DNA of 63,286 bases from Candidatus Rokuibacteriota bacterium (GTDB lineage: Bacteria; Methylomirabilota; Methylomirabilia; Rokubacteriales; CSP1-6): contig QHSI01000101.1 in NCBI GenBank assembly GCA_003221515.1, forward strand, positions 67,735 through 131,020, in the 5' to 3' direction. How positions within the stretch are numbered: position 1 is the first letter of the stretch; each line of letters begins with the position of its first letter. Position numbers and translations under genes: made by a program. The notes under the pieces were generated by a model, which ran no database searches, was not told the DNA's origin, and worked only from the letters and a program-made list of their open reading frames with translations. This document shows, one piece after another, positions 52,804-61,273 of the stretch.

Positions 52804-52833
52804 ACCATACCGGTAGTGGCTCGCGCGTGTCAA
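52804..52833 (-). promoter_or_regulatory. Promoter for rpiB-glyA-nrdR
   Basis: On the minus strand TTGACA (52833-52828) and TATGGT (52809-52804) are 18 bases apart, and the ATG of rpiB follows the -10 by only six bases. This predicts a transcript starting at or next to the start codon. It would make rpiB-glyA-nrdR a unit separate from thiI and the purine genes. Confidence 0.55.
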
Positions 52834-52837
52834 GCCA

Positions 52838-52855
52838 CCAACATATCGGTGTTGG
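52838..52855. promoter_or_regulatory. Inverted repeat upstream of the rpiB promoter
   Basis: CCAACA (52838-52843) and TGTTGG (52850-52855) flank a 6-base centre, four bases upstream of the -35 and seven bases after the thiI stop. It could be an operator or a weak end-of-transcript hairpin. Confidence 0.35.
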
Positions 52856-52861
52856 CAGCCG

Positions 52862-54073
52862 TCAGAGGTCGATGGGCTGGCGATCGGCGATGCCGGCGGC
52901 GCCCGGGAACGCGAAGGTCTCGACGGACGCGCCGTCGCATCCCTCTTTGACCAGGCGTGGGATCTCGAGGCGCGATTCGGCGGCGTCGACCTCGTGCTCC
53001 GACATCCGCGTGGCCGGGTGCTTGGGCACGAACAGTGTGCAGCAGTCGGCGTCGGGCTCGATCGAGATCTCGAACGTGTCGAGCCGCCGCGCCTCCCCGG
53101 TGATCTCGAGCTTGTCCATCCCGATGAGCGGGCGCAGGATGGGCATCCCCGCCGCCTCGTCGATCCGGGCAATGTTCGAAAGCGTCTGCGACGCCACTTG
53201 ACCGAGACTCTCCCCGGTCGTCAGCGCGGCGGCGCCGTGCCGGCGCGCCAGCGCCTCGGCGATCCGGACCATCAGCCGCCGGTAGACGATGACGCGCGCG
53301 GGCGGCGGGACCGTGAGCACCACCTCGCGCTGGATCTCGCCGAACGGCACCAGGAGGAGCTGCGAGTCGTACTGCCACTGGGTCAGCCGCTCGACCAGCG
53401 CGCGGGCCTTGGCCTGGGAGGTCGCGGGCAGGTACGGCACGCTGTGGAAGTGCACGAAGAGCACGCGGCAGCCGCGCTTCATCATGCGCCAGGCCGCGAC
53501 CGGCGAGTCGATCCCGCCGGAGAGCAGCGCGGCCACCGCGCCGCTCGCGCCGACCGGCAGGCCGCCGGGTCCTTCCATCCGGTCGGCGTAGACGAACGTT
53601 TCGGCCGGCATCACCTCCACGTGGATCTCGAGCTCGCCGTGGCGCAGGTCGACGCGCGCGCCGGTCCGCTCGACCACGAATCGCCCGAGCTCCCGGTTCA
53701 GCTCCACGCTCGTCATCGGGTAGGTCTTGAACGCCCGGCGCGCGCTGATCCGGAACGAGGCGAACGCGCGCCCCTCGATCTGACGCTCGATCGCCGCCTT
53801 CATGGCGTCGACGGTCGAGGCGACGCGGGAGGCGAGCGAGACGCTCGCGACTCCGCACACGCGCCGCACGCGGTCGCGAACCGCCTCGGGATGCTCGTGG
53901 CCGTCGAGCTCGAGCAGCACCCGCCCGGAGACCTGGCGGACGTTCAGCGGGCCCAGGTCGGAGGTCGCGCGGTGGAGGTTGCGCGCGAGGTGGCGGAGGA
54001 ACAGCGGCCGGTTGCCCCGCTTGAGGCCGAGCTCGTGATAGTGCACGAGCACGAGGGATCGCAGCCGCGCCAC
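52862..54073 (-). CDS. thiI: tRNA 4-thiouridine synthetase ThiI without rhodanese domain
   Basis: A 403-residue ATP-dependent enzyme. The N-terminal ferredoxin-like region (HYHELGLKRGNRPLFLRHL) and THUMP domain lead to the PP-loop LLSGGIDSPVAAW near residues 183-195. The C-terminal CCTLFVPKHPATRMSE block is typical. The C-terminal rhodanese domain of the E. coli protein is absent, as in many bacteria, so sulfur must be delivered by another carrier. It adenylates U8 of tRNA and may also serve thiazole synthesis. GTG 54073 lies one base after the mobA stop. Confidence 0.92.
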   Translation of the reverse strand: MARLRSLVLVHYHELGLKRGNRPLFLRHLARNLHRATSDLGPLNVRQVSGRVLLELDGHEHPEAVRDRVRRVCGVASVSLASRVASTVDAMKAAIERQIEGRAFASFRISARRAFKTYPMTSVELNRELGRFVVERTGARVDLRHGELEIHVEVMPAETFVYADRMEGPGGLPVGASGAVAALLSGGIDSPVAAWRMMKRGCRVLFVHFHSVPYLPATSQAKARALVERLTQWQYDSQLLLVPFGEIQREVVLTVPPPARVIVYRRLMVRIAEALARRHGAAALTTGESLGQVASQTLSNIARIDEAAGMPILRPLIGMDKLEITGEARRLDTFEISIEPDADCCTLFVPKHPATRMSEHEVDAAESRLEIPRLVKEGCDGASVETFAFPGAAGIADRQPIDL

Positions 54074-54074
54074 G

Positions 54075-54671
54075 TCAGCCGCGCTCGGCCGCGATGGTGG
54101 TCGCGCGCTCGAGCTCCTCCGGGGTGTTGACGTTCATGAAGGTGATCGCCGGATCGCTGAAGGCGGCGACCTCGGACTCGAGGATCTCGACGACGCGCAC
54201 GCGCTCGAAGAAGCCGGTGATCTTGAGCCGCCCCGCGATCAGGCGCTCCTCGATGTGCGGCAGGCACGCCTTCGCGTATGCCGCGTGCATCGTCTCGTGC
54301 TGAGCGCCGACGCGCGGAACGACCACGTCGCCCTCGCCCGCGCGCGCGATCACGAGGCGGACGACCTCGGGATGCAGGAAGGGCATGTCGCACGCGACGG
54401 TGAAGGCCGCGTCGCCGGCGGCGGCCTTCAGACCCGTGTAGATCCCGCCGAGCGAGCCGTGGTCGGGGTAGACGTCGGCGACCATCGGGAGGCCCAGAAA
54501 GGCGTAGAGGTCGGGCGTGTTGGTCACGATCAGCGCGTCGTGGACCAGCGGGAGCAACACGTCGCGCACGCGCTCGATGATCCGCCGGCCGCCGAGCTCG
54601 ATGAGCGCCTTCGGTCGCCCGCCCATGCGGACGCTCCGGCCGCCGGCTTGAATGACGCCGGTGACCCTCAT
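54075..54671 (-). CDS. mobA: Molybdenum cofactor guanylyltransferase
   Basis: A 198-residue nucleotidyltransferase. The GTP-binding start is VIQAGGRSVRMGGRPKALI, with VTNTPDLYAFLGLPMVADVY and the metal-binding FTVACDMPFLHPEVV following. It adds GMP to molybdopterin. ATG 54671 overlaps the tsaC stop (ATGA). No molybdoenzyme is encoded in the window. Confidence 0.9.
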   Translation of the reverse strand: MRVTGVIQAGGRSVRMGGRPKALIELGGRRIIERVRDVLLPLVHDALIVTNTPDLYAFLGLPMVADVYPDHGSLGGIYTGLKAAAGDAAFTVACDMPFLHPEVVRLVIARAGEGDVVVPRVGAQHETMHAAYAKACLPHIEERLIAGRLKITGFFERVRVVEILESEVAAFSDPAITFMNVNTPEELERATTIAAERG

Positions 54672-55309
54672 CGCGCGAGCTCCGAGGCGGTGAGTCGAAC
54701 GACACCCTGGCGCAGAACTCGCGGAGGTTCCACCGTCATGTCGAGGACCGTCGACGGCGCGCCGCCGGCGGTTCGTCCGCCGTCGAGGACCAGCGCGATC
54801 CCCTCGGGGAAGTGGCCGAGCACGCCCGCCGCGCTCACCGGGGCCTCGTCCCCGCTCGGGTTGGCGCTGGGCGCCGTCACCGGTGCGCCGAAGGCCCGGA
54901 CCAGGCCGAGCGCGACCGGGTGCGACGACGCGCGCAGCCCGACCGTTCCCGTTCCCGCTGTGAGCACTGCCGGCAGGTCGGCGTGGGCTCTGAGCACGAT
55001 CGTGAGGGCTCCCGGCCAGTGGCGCGCCATCATGGCTCTGGCCGCGGGGCTCACGTGAGCGACGGCCTCGGCCATCGCCATCGAGTCGACCAGCGCCAGC
55101 AGCGGCTTCGACTCGGGTCTGCCCTTGAGCTCGAAGATCCGCTTGACCGCGTCGGGATCGAGGGCAGCCGCACCCAGGCCGTAGAATGTCTCGGTCGGGA
55201 ACGCGACGAGGTCGCCGCGCTTCAACAGGGCCGCCGCGTCGCGCAGGGCTGCGGCCGCGGGTGCCTGAGGATCGACGGTGACGACGCGCGGACCGCCGCC
55301 GTTCTTCAC
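54668..55309 (-). CDS. tsaC: L-threonylcarbamoyladenylate synthase
   Basis: A 213-residue Sua5/YciO/YrdC protein that forms threonylcarbamoyl-AMP for tRNA t6A. Marks are LVAFPTETFYGLGAAAL, the KGRPESKPL motif, HWPGALTIVLRA and APSANPSGDEAPVS. The length fits TsaC without the Sua5 domain. It overlaps purE and mobA by four bases each. TsaB at 46534 belongs to the same pathway. Confidence 0.92.
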   Translation of the reverse strand: MKNGGGPRVVTVDPQAPAAAALRDAAALLKRGDLVAFPTETFYGLGAAALDPDAVKRIFELKGRPESKPLLALVDSMAMAEAVAHVSPAARAMMARHWPGALTIVLRAHADLPAVLTAGTGTVGLRASSHPVALGLVRAFGAPVTAPSANPSGDEAPVSAAGVLGHFPEGIALVLDGGRTAGGAPSTVLDMTVEPPRVLRQGVVRLTASELAR

Positions 55310-55839
55310 GTCCCGGACATCGGCGGCCGGTCCGACTTCATCTTCGCGGCGACGCGACGGGCACGCTCGTCGACTTCGTCCGCCAGCCGTTTGCGGTAGG
55401 CGGCCAGCCGCGCCGCCAGCGCAGTGTCACCGAGCGCCAGGATCTGCGCCGCCAGGATGCCGGCGTTCGCCGCGCCCCACTTGCCGATCGCGACCGTCGC
55501 CACCGGCACGCCCTTGGGCATCTGGACGATCGAGAGGAGCGCGTCGAGACCGCCGAGCGGCGTCGCCTCCACCGGGACGCCGATCACCGGCAACGGGGAG
55601 AAGGATGCGAGCACTCCGGGAAGCGCGGCGGCTCCGCCGGCGCCGGCGATCAGCACGCCGATCCCCCGCGCGTGCGCGGTGGACGCGTATTCCTGGGTGC
55701 GCTCGGGAGTGCGATGCGCCGACGCGACAACGACCTCGCTGCCCACTTCGAGCGCGTCCAGAACCTTCACCGCCTCGAGCATCACCTCGAGGTCCGAATC
55801 GCTGCCGAGCACGATGCCTACGCGAACCGGTCCCGTCAC
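55306..55839 (-). CDS. purE: N5-carboxyaminoimidazole ribonucleotide mutase
   Basis: A 177-residue class I PurE. GIVLGSDSDLEVMLEAVKVL, ASAHRTPE (catalytic His) and IAGAGGAAALPGVLA with the later PVIGVPVEA are all present. It shifts the carboxylate from N5-CAIR to CAIR. Class I enzymes need PurK, which is not in the window. It overlaps purD and tsaC by four bases each. Confidence 0.95.
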   Translation of the reverse strand: MTGPVRVGIVLGSDSDLEVMLEAVKVLDALEVGSEVVVASAHRTPERTQEYASTAHARGIGVLIAGAGGAAALPGVLASFSPLPVIGVPVEATPLGGLDALLSIVQMPKGVPVATVAIGKWGAANAGILAAQILALGDTALAARLAAYRKRLADEVDERARRVAAKMKSDRPPMSGT

Positions 55840-57146
55840 GGTCTCCTCCCCTCCGGCGCCGTCCCACGCCCGACGCTGGGCGCCATCCGCCGGCGCCCGA
55901 TGTCCGTTCGAGAGTGCATGCCGTCGAACGAAATGTCGCCGACTGCCGCGTAGGCGGCCGCGATCGCCTTCTCGAGGCTTTCCGCGACAGCCGTGACGCC
56001 GAGCACCCGGCCTCCCGCCGTGACGAGCTGGCCCTCACGCTCGGCGGTCCCCGAGTGGAACACGTGGACTCCCGCTCGCGCCTCCGCCGCGTCGACCCCG
56101 CGGATCGGAAGCCCGGTCACGTAGGCGCCGGGGTAACCGCCGGAGGCGACGCTCACGCAGACCGAGGCGTTGTGCGGCCAGGCGGTCGCCGGTGGCCACG
56201 CCGCGCCCCGCGCCGCCGCGAGGAGCCAGGGGATCAGATCGCCCGGCGCGCGGGTGAGCAGCACCTGGCACTCAGGGTCTCCGAAGCGGCAGTTGAACTC
56301 GACGACCTTCGGCCCCTGGGACGTCAGCATCAGGCCCACGTAGAGCACACCGCGGTACGGCGCGCCCTGGTCCGCGAGCGCCGTGAGCGTCGGCCGCACG
56401 ATCGCCTCCATCACTCGCTTCTCGAGCGCCTCGTGGAACACGCCCACCGGGGAGAAGGCGCCCATTCCGCCGGTATTCGGGCCGCGATCGCCGTCGAAGA
56501 TCGTCTTGTGGTCCTGCGCGGCGGCGAGCGCGATCGCGTCGTGCCCGTTCGCGAGCGCGAAGAAGGACACTTCCTCGCCCCGCATGAACTCCTCGACGAC
56601 GACTCGAGCCCCAGAAGCGCCGAAGGCCTTCCGCTCCATGCACTCGGCGATCGCCGCGTCGGCCTCCTCCAGGCTCCGGCAGACGATCGCGCCCTTACCG
56701 GCGGCCAGGCCGTCGGCTTTGACCACGAGCGGTGCCCCGAGCTCGCGACAATAGCGGCGGGCGCGGTCCGGATCGTCGAAGGTCGAAAATTGCGCGGTCG
56801 GGATCGAGTGACGCCGCATCAGGTCCTTGGCGAAAACCTTCGACCCCTCGATCGCCGCCGCTCGCGCGCTGGGCCCGAACACGGTGACTCCGCCCTCGGC
56901 AAAGCGGTCCGCCAGCCCGGCGACCAGCGGCGCCTCCGGCCCCACGACGGCCAGGTCGACGCGCTCGCGCCGGGCGAACGTCACCAGATCGCTGTGCGCG
57001 TCGACGCCGATCGGGACGCAGGTGGCCTCGCGCGCGATCCCCGGATTCCCCGGCGCGGCGAAGAGCACGTCGACCAGGGGACTCTGGCGGATTTTCCACG
57101 CCAGCGTGTGCTCGCGACCGCCACCGCCGACGATCAGCACCCTCAT
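55836..57146 (-). CDS. purD: Phosphoribosylamine-glycine ligase
   Basis: A 436-residue ATP-grasp enzyme making GAR. The start MRVLIVGGGGREHTLAWKI is diagnostic; GPEAPLVAGLAD, FSTFDDPDRARRYC, VVKADGLAAGKGA and the FNCRFGDPECQVLL metal motif follow. ATG 57146 matches the family start and overlaps the MerR/TPR gene stop. The chain runs about ten to fifteen residues past the usual end (after about 420). Confidence 0.95.
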   Translation of the reverse strand: MRVLIVGGGGREHTLAWKIRQSPLVDVLFAAPGNPGIAREATCVPIGVDAHSDLVTFARRERVDLAVVGPEAPLVAGLADRFAEGGVTVFGPSARAAAIEGSKVFAKDLMRRHSIPTAQFSTFDDPDRARRYCRELGAPLVVKADGLAAGKGAIVCRSLEEADAAIAECMERKAFGASGARVVVEEFMRGEEVSFFALANGHDAIALAAAQDHKTIFDGDRGPNTGGMGAFSPVGVFHEALEKRVMEAIVRPTLTALADQGAPYRGVLYVGLMLTSQGPKVVEFNCRFGDPECQVLLTRAPGDLIPWLLAAARGAAWPPATAWPHNASVCVSVASGGYPGAYVTGLPIRGVDAAEARAGVHVFHSGTAEREGQLVTAGGRVLGVTAVAESLEKAIAAAYAAVGDISFDGMHSRTDIGRRRMAPSVGRGTAPEGRRP

Positions 57147-58048
57147 GGCTCTTTCCCCCCCTCCGGCGGCTCGACGACCTCGAGGTGAGCGCGCGCGATC
57201 CGCGCCCATGGGCTGCCGGCATCGAGCTCGAGGTAGCGCTGCCAGTGCTTGATCGCCTCACCGTCCCGCCCGCTCCGCGCGAGCGCGCCGGCGAGGTTGA
57301 AGTGAGCGTCGGCGTAGTCGGGGGACAGCGCGAGCGCCTGGCGGTAGTTGCTGACCGCCTCGTCGATCAAGCCCTGATCCTCGTGGAGCGAGCCGAGGTT
57401 GTACACGGCTTCGCAGCAGGTCGCGTCGTGATCGCGGGCCGAGCGATACGACGCCTCCGCCTCGTCGTAGCGCCCCATACGATGCAGGAGCAGGCCGAGG
57501 TTGTTCCACGCCGCGGCGTACGTGGGATCGATCGCCACGACCCGACGGTAGGCCGCGACGGCGTCCTCCCACTGGGCCGGATCCCCGTCCCACTCGCTGG
57601 CGCGCGCGAACCACGTCTCGGCCTGGTCGGCCGGCGGCGCCATCGGCCGCACGAGGCCCGTGGAGAGCGTCGCGGACGCCGCCGCCTCGAGTCCGCCCGA
57701 GTCGAGCGCCAGCACCATCTGGCCCGTGCGCGGATCGAAGCGGACGCGATCCGACTGGGCGAGGAGCCGGTCGCCCTCGAGCATCAGCCGCAGCTCGGCC
57801 AGCGGATGCTCGAGGCCCGGGTCCTGTCGACGCAGCGCGCTCAACGTGCTCCGGATCTGGCGGACCGACGCGCCGGCGTCGAGGAGCGCGCTGGCGGCAC
57901 GGAGGGCCAGCAGGTCACGGAACGTGTAGCCGGAGTCGCCGCGCAGGAGCTCCAGACGGCGCAGCTGACCGGCGCGCCGCGGCGTGAGCGTCAGAATCCG
58001 GGTGAGCTCGCGGAAGCCGTAGATCCGCTCGGGCTGTGGACCCTTCAT
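57143..58048 (-). CDS. MerR-like DNA-binding domain fused to TPR repeats
   Basis: A 301-residue protein. Residues about 8-70 look like a MerR winged helix (RIYGFRELTRILTLTPRRAG, then GYTFRDLLALRAASALLDAG, SVRQIRSTLSAL). A linker contains FDPRTGQMVLALD. From about 155 there are at least three TPRs (AVAAYRRVVAIDPTYAAAWNNLG; ...YDEAEASYRSARDHDATCCEAVYNLGSL is the region 193-222; AVSNYRQALALSPDYADAHFNLA at 230-252). It sits inside the purine operon, overlapping purD by four bases and 13 bases after purH. A DNA-binding regulator with a protein-interaction region is inferred; ligand and target are unknown. Confidence 0.7.
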   Translation of the reverse strand: MKGPQPERIYGFRELTRILTLTPRRAGQLRRLELLRGDSGYTFRDLLALRAASALLDAGASVRQIRSTLSALRRQDPGLEHPLAELRLMLEGDRLLAQSDRVRFDPRTGQMVLALDSGGLEAAASATLSTGLVRPMAPPADQAETWFARASEWDGDPAQWEDAVAAYRRVVAIDPTYAAAWNNLGLLLHRMGRYDEAEASYRSARDHDATCCEAVYNLGSLHEDQGLIDEAVSNYRQALALSPDYADAHFNLAGALARSGRDGEAIKHWQRYLELDAGSPWARIARAHLEVVEPPEGGKEP

Positions 58049-58061
58049 CGAGCGCGCTCCG

Positions 58062-59624
58062 CTAGTGGCGGAAGTGACGGATGCCCGTGAAGACCATGGC
58101 CACGCCGCGCTCGTCGGCCGCCGCGATGATTTCGTCGTCGCGCAGCGAGCCCCCGGGCTGGATCACGGCGGTGGCGCCCGCCAGGGCCACCACGTCGAGC
58201 CCGTCGCGGAACGGGAAGAACGCGTCCGACGCGCACACGGTGCCGGCGGTCCCCAGCCCCACCTCGCGCGCGCGCATCACGGCCAGCCGCGCGGAGTCGA
58301 CGCGGTTCATCTGGCCGGCGCCGACGCCGATGACCTGCTCGCGCGTGCTCAGGACGATCGCGTTCGACTTCGTGTGTTTAGCGACGCGCCAGGCGAACCG
58401 GAGCGCCTCGAGCTCGGCCGGCGTCGGCGCCCGCTTCGTCACGGTCCGGAGCTCAGCCGGGTCGAGGTCGGCCTGATCGGCGGACTGGGCCAGCAGCCCG
58501 CCGAGAACGCTCCGGTACTCGACCGGCCGCGCCGGCAGGGCCGTCCGGTCGCACCCAACCTCGAACACGCGGCACTTCTTCTTCGTCCGCTTGAGCTCCT
58601 CGAGCGCATCGGCGGCGTAGGCCGGAGCGAACAGGATCTCGACAAAGATCCCGGCCAGCGCCTCGACCACGGCGCGGTCGAGCGTCCGATTGACGCCGAC
58701 GATCCCGCCGTAGATCGACACCGGATCCGACGCCTTGGCGCGGACCATCGCGGCACCGACGGTGTCGCCGACGGCGGCGCCGCACGGGTTCGTGTGCTTG
58801 ATGACGACCGCGGCCGGCTCCGCGAACTCGAGCAGCAGCGAGAGCGCGGCCGACAAATCCAGCAAGTTGTTGTAGCCGAGCTCCGGCCCGTGGAGCTGTT
58901 TCATCCCGCCGAGCCCGATGGTCGGCGCGTCGACCTGACGATAGAACGCCGCGGTCTGGTGCGAGTTCTCCCCGTAGCGCAGCGACAGGACTCGCTCGTT
59001 CTCCAGGCGGAGCCCGGCCGGCCACGGATCGGGTGCGCTGTCGGCGGACCCGAGATACGCGGCGATCGCCGCGTCATACTCGGCGGTCCGCCGGAACGCC
59101 TCCTGGGCCAGCCGCGCGCGGGTGGCGTCGCCCAGCCCGCCGTCGCCACGTAGCTCATCGAGGATCGCGCGGTACTGGGACGGCGCCGTGACGACCGCGA
59201 CGCTCCCATGGTTCTTCGCCGCCGCCCGGATCATCGCGGGTCCGCCGACGTCGATCTGCTCGATCGCCTCGGGCCGTGTGACGCCCGGGCGCGCCACCGT
59301 CTGCTCGAAGGGATAGAGGCCGGAGACCACGAGGTCGATGGGGGCGATACCGTGCTTGGCCAGGGCCGCCAAGTGCTCGGGCACGTCCCGCCGGGCCAGG
59401 ATGCCCCCGTGGATCTTCGGGTGGAGCGTCTTGACGCGCCCGTCGAGCATCTCGGGAAAGCCGGTCACCTCCGAGACCTCGATCACGGGGAGTCCGGACT
59501 CGCGAAGTAGCTTCGCGGTGCCGCCGGTCGACACGATTTCGACGCCGAGCCCCGTGAGAGCGCGCACGAAGTCGACGATTCCTGTCTTGTCGTGAACGCT
59601 GACGAGCGCACGACGGATCTTCAT
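58062..59624 (-). CDS. purH: Bifunctional AICAR transformylase / IMP cyclohydrolase
   Basis: A 520-residue enzyme for the last two steps to IMP. The MGS-like cyclohydrolase domain has LVSVHDKTGIVDFVRAL, STGGTAKLLRESGL and DGRVKTLHPKIHGGIL. The transformylase half has LRYGENSHQTAAFY, VVIKHTNPCGAAVG and the C-terminal QPGGSLRDDEIIAAADERG. ATG 59624 overlaps the purN stop (ATGA). Intact. Confidence 0.96.
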   Translation of the reverse strand: MKIRRALVSVHDKTGIVDFVRALTGLGVEIVSTGGTAKLLRESGLPVIEVSEVTGFPEMLDGRVKTLHPKIHGGILARRDVPEHLAALAKHGIAPIDLVVSGLYPFEQTVARPGVTRPEAIEQIDVGGPAMIRAAAKNHGSVAVVTAPSQYRAILDELRGDGGLGDATRARLAQEAFRRTAEYDAAIAAYLGSADSAPDPWPAGLRLENERVLSLRYGENSHQTAAFYRQVDAPTIGLGGMKQLHGPELGYNNLLDLSAALSLLLEFAEPAAVVIKHTNPCGAAVGDTVGAAMVRAKASDPVSIYGGIVGVNRTLDRAVVEALAGIFVEILFAPAYAADALEELKRTKKKCRVFEVGCDRTALPARPVEYRSVLGGLLAQSADQADLDPAELRTVTKRAPTPAELEALRFAWRVAKHTKSNAIVLSTREQVIGVGAGQMNRVDSARLAVMRAREVGLGTAGTVCASDAFFPFRDGLDVVALAGATAVIQPGGSLRDDEIIAAADERGVAMVFTGIRHFRH

Positions 59625-60244
59625 TGCCAGGTCACCCTCCGACCTTCCACTGACAGTCGCCCCTCGGCGAACAGGCGAACGGCTTGGGGATAGAGCCGGT
59701 GCTCCTCTACGAGAATGCGGGCCGACAGCGTTTCCTCCGTGTCGTTCGGCAGCACGGGAACACTCGCCTGAAGAATTATGGGGCCCGTGTCCACCGGGCC
59801 CTCGTCGACGAAGTGGACCGTCGCGCCAGCCACTTTCGCGCCGTAGTCGAGCGCCTGGCGCTGCGCGTGGAGACCGGGGAACGCCGGCAACAGCGAGGGG
59901 TGGATGTTCATGGCGCGTCCGCTGAAGGCCCGCGTATAGGCGGAGGAGAGGATTCGCATGAACCCGGCGTTGCACACGAGGCCGACGCGGCGCGCGGTGA
60001 ACTCGGCGACCAGCGCCAGGTCGAACGCTTCGCGATCGGCGAAGTCCTTGGGGTTGACGAACAGCGCCTCGACGCCCGCCGCGCGGGCCCGATCGAGCGC
60101 CGCCGCCCGCTCACGGTCGGAAATCACGATGACGACCTCGGCCGGATACTCCGGGCGCCCGGAGGCGTCCAGCAGCGCCTGCAGATTGGACCCTCGCCCG
60201 GACGCTAGCACCCCCACGCGAAGGCGCTCAGTCCGCAGCGTCAC
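59621..60244 (-). CDS. purN: Phosphoribosylglycinamide formyltransferase
   Basis: A 207-residue folate-dependent GAR transformylase. RVGVLASGRGSNLQALLD, VCNAGFMRILSSAYTRAFSG, NIHPSLLPAFPGLHAQRQAL (catalytic His and loop) and HFVDEGPVDTGPIILQ are diagnostic. It overlaps purM and purH by four bases each. The N-terminal motif places it with PurN rather than methionyl-tRNA formyltransferase. Confidence 0.96.
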   Translation of the reverse strand: MTLRTERLRVGVLASGRGSNLQALLDASGRPEYPAEVVIVISDRERAAALDRARAAGVEALFVNPKDFADREAFDLALVAEFTARRVGLVCNAGFMRILSSAYTRAFSGRAMNIHPSLLPAFPGLHAQRQALDYGAKVAGATVHFVDEGPVDTGPIILQASVPVLPNDTEETLSARILVEEHRLYPQAVRLFAEGRLSVEGRRVTWQ

Positions 60245-61272
60245 GCCACCAACTCCGCGCCCCGCTCGCCGGCCGTGATTTCGCCCAGGTGGATCACCGT
60301 CTCGCCCGACTCCCGCAGCGTCCGCGCCGCGGCCTCACCCGCCGTCGCGGCGACGATGACGACGTAGCCGATGCCCATGTTGAAGGTCTTGAACATCTCG
60401 CCCTCGTCCACTCGGCCCGCCTCGCGGAGGGTCCGGAAGACCGCCGGGGGCGACCAGGTAGATCGCGAGATGCGCGCGCGGCAGCCCGACGGGAGCACGC
60501 GCGGCAGGTTGCCGGTGAGGCCGCCGCCGGTCACGTGGACCATCGCGCTCACCTCGACCGCCTCCAGGAGCGTCTGAATCGACCGCACATAAATCCTTGT
60601 CGGTTCGAGCATCTCGTCGGCGACCAGCCGTCCGGTCCCAGGGAACCGATCAGAGACGCGAAGCCCCATCACGTCGAAGACGATCCGCCGCGCCAGCGTG
60701 AATCCATTGGAGTGGAGTCCCGATGAGGCCAGACCCAGTACCACGTCGCCGGGACGAACCCGGGAGCCGTCGATCAGGCGCCCGCGCTCCGCGACGCCGA
60801 CGGAGAAGCCGGCGAGGTCGTACTCGCCCGGCGGGAAGGCGCCGGCGTGCTCCGCCATCTCGCCGCCTACCAGGGCACATCCGGCCTGGCGGCAGCCTTC
60901 GGCGACCCCGCCCACGATCGTTTCGATCTGCGCCGGGTCGAGGCGGCCCACCGCGATGTAGTCGAGGAAGTAGAGCGGCTCGGCGCCGTGAACGAGGATG
61001 TCGTTGACCCCCATCGCGACGAGGTCGATACCCACGGTGTCGTGCCGTCCGGCCAGGAAGGCGACCTGCAGCTTGGTGCCCACACCGTCGGTCGACGACA
61101 CCAGGACGGGCTCACGGAACTTCGACGGCACGCTGACGAAGCTGGCGAAGCCGCCGATGCCGCCGATGACTTCGGGCCGGTTCGTCGCGCGGGCCAGCGG
61201 CGCGATCCGACGCACCGCGTCCTCGCCCGCGTCGATGTCGACACCGGCCTCGCGGTAGGTGAGCGGTTTCAC
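60241..61272 (-). CDS. purM: Phosphoribosylformylglycinamidine cyclo-ligase
   Basis: A 343-residue AIR synthetase. It starts LTYREAGVDIDAGEDAV, has GIGGFASFVSVPSKFREPVL, SSTDGVGTKLQVAF, GMNDI-type GVNDILVHGAEPLYFLDY and VHVTGGGLTGNLPRVLP. The C-terminal MFKTFNMGIGYVVIV is present. GTG/ATG 61272 lies one base after the purF stop. Catalyses ATP-dependent ring closure of FGAM. Confidence 0.95.
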   Translation of the reverse strand: MKPLTYREAGVDIDAGEDAVRRIAPLARATNRPEVIGGIGGFASFVSVPSKFREPVLVSSTDGVGTKLQVAFLAGRHDTVGIDLVAMGVNDILVHGAEPLYFLDYIAVGRLDPAQIETIVGGVAEGCRQAGCALVGGEMAEHAGAFPPGEYDLAGFSVGVAERGRLIDGSRVRPGDVVLGLASSGLHSNGFTLARRIVFDVMGLRVSDRFPGTGRLVADEMLEPTRIYVRSIQTLLEAVEVSAMVHVTGGGLTGNLPRVLPSGCRARISRSTWSPPAVFRTLREAGRVDEGEMFKTFNMGIGYVVIVAATAGEAAARTLRESGETVIHLGEITAGERGAELVA

Positions 61273-61273
61273 C

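Noticed and set aside
52838-52855. Possible NrdR box upstream of rpiB
   Set aside because: The dyad CCAACA-N6-TGTTGG does not fit the known 16-base NrdR-box pattern, and the genes downstream are not ribonucleotide reductase genes.
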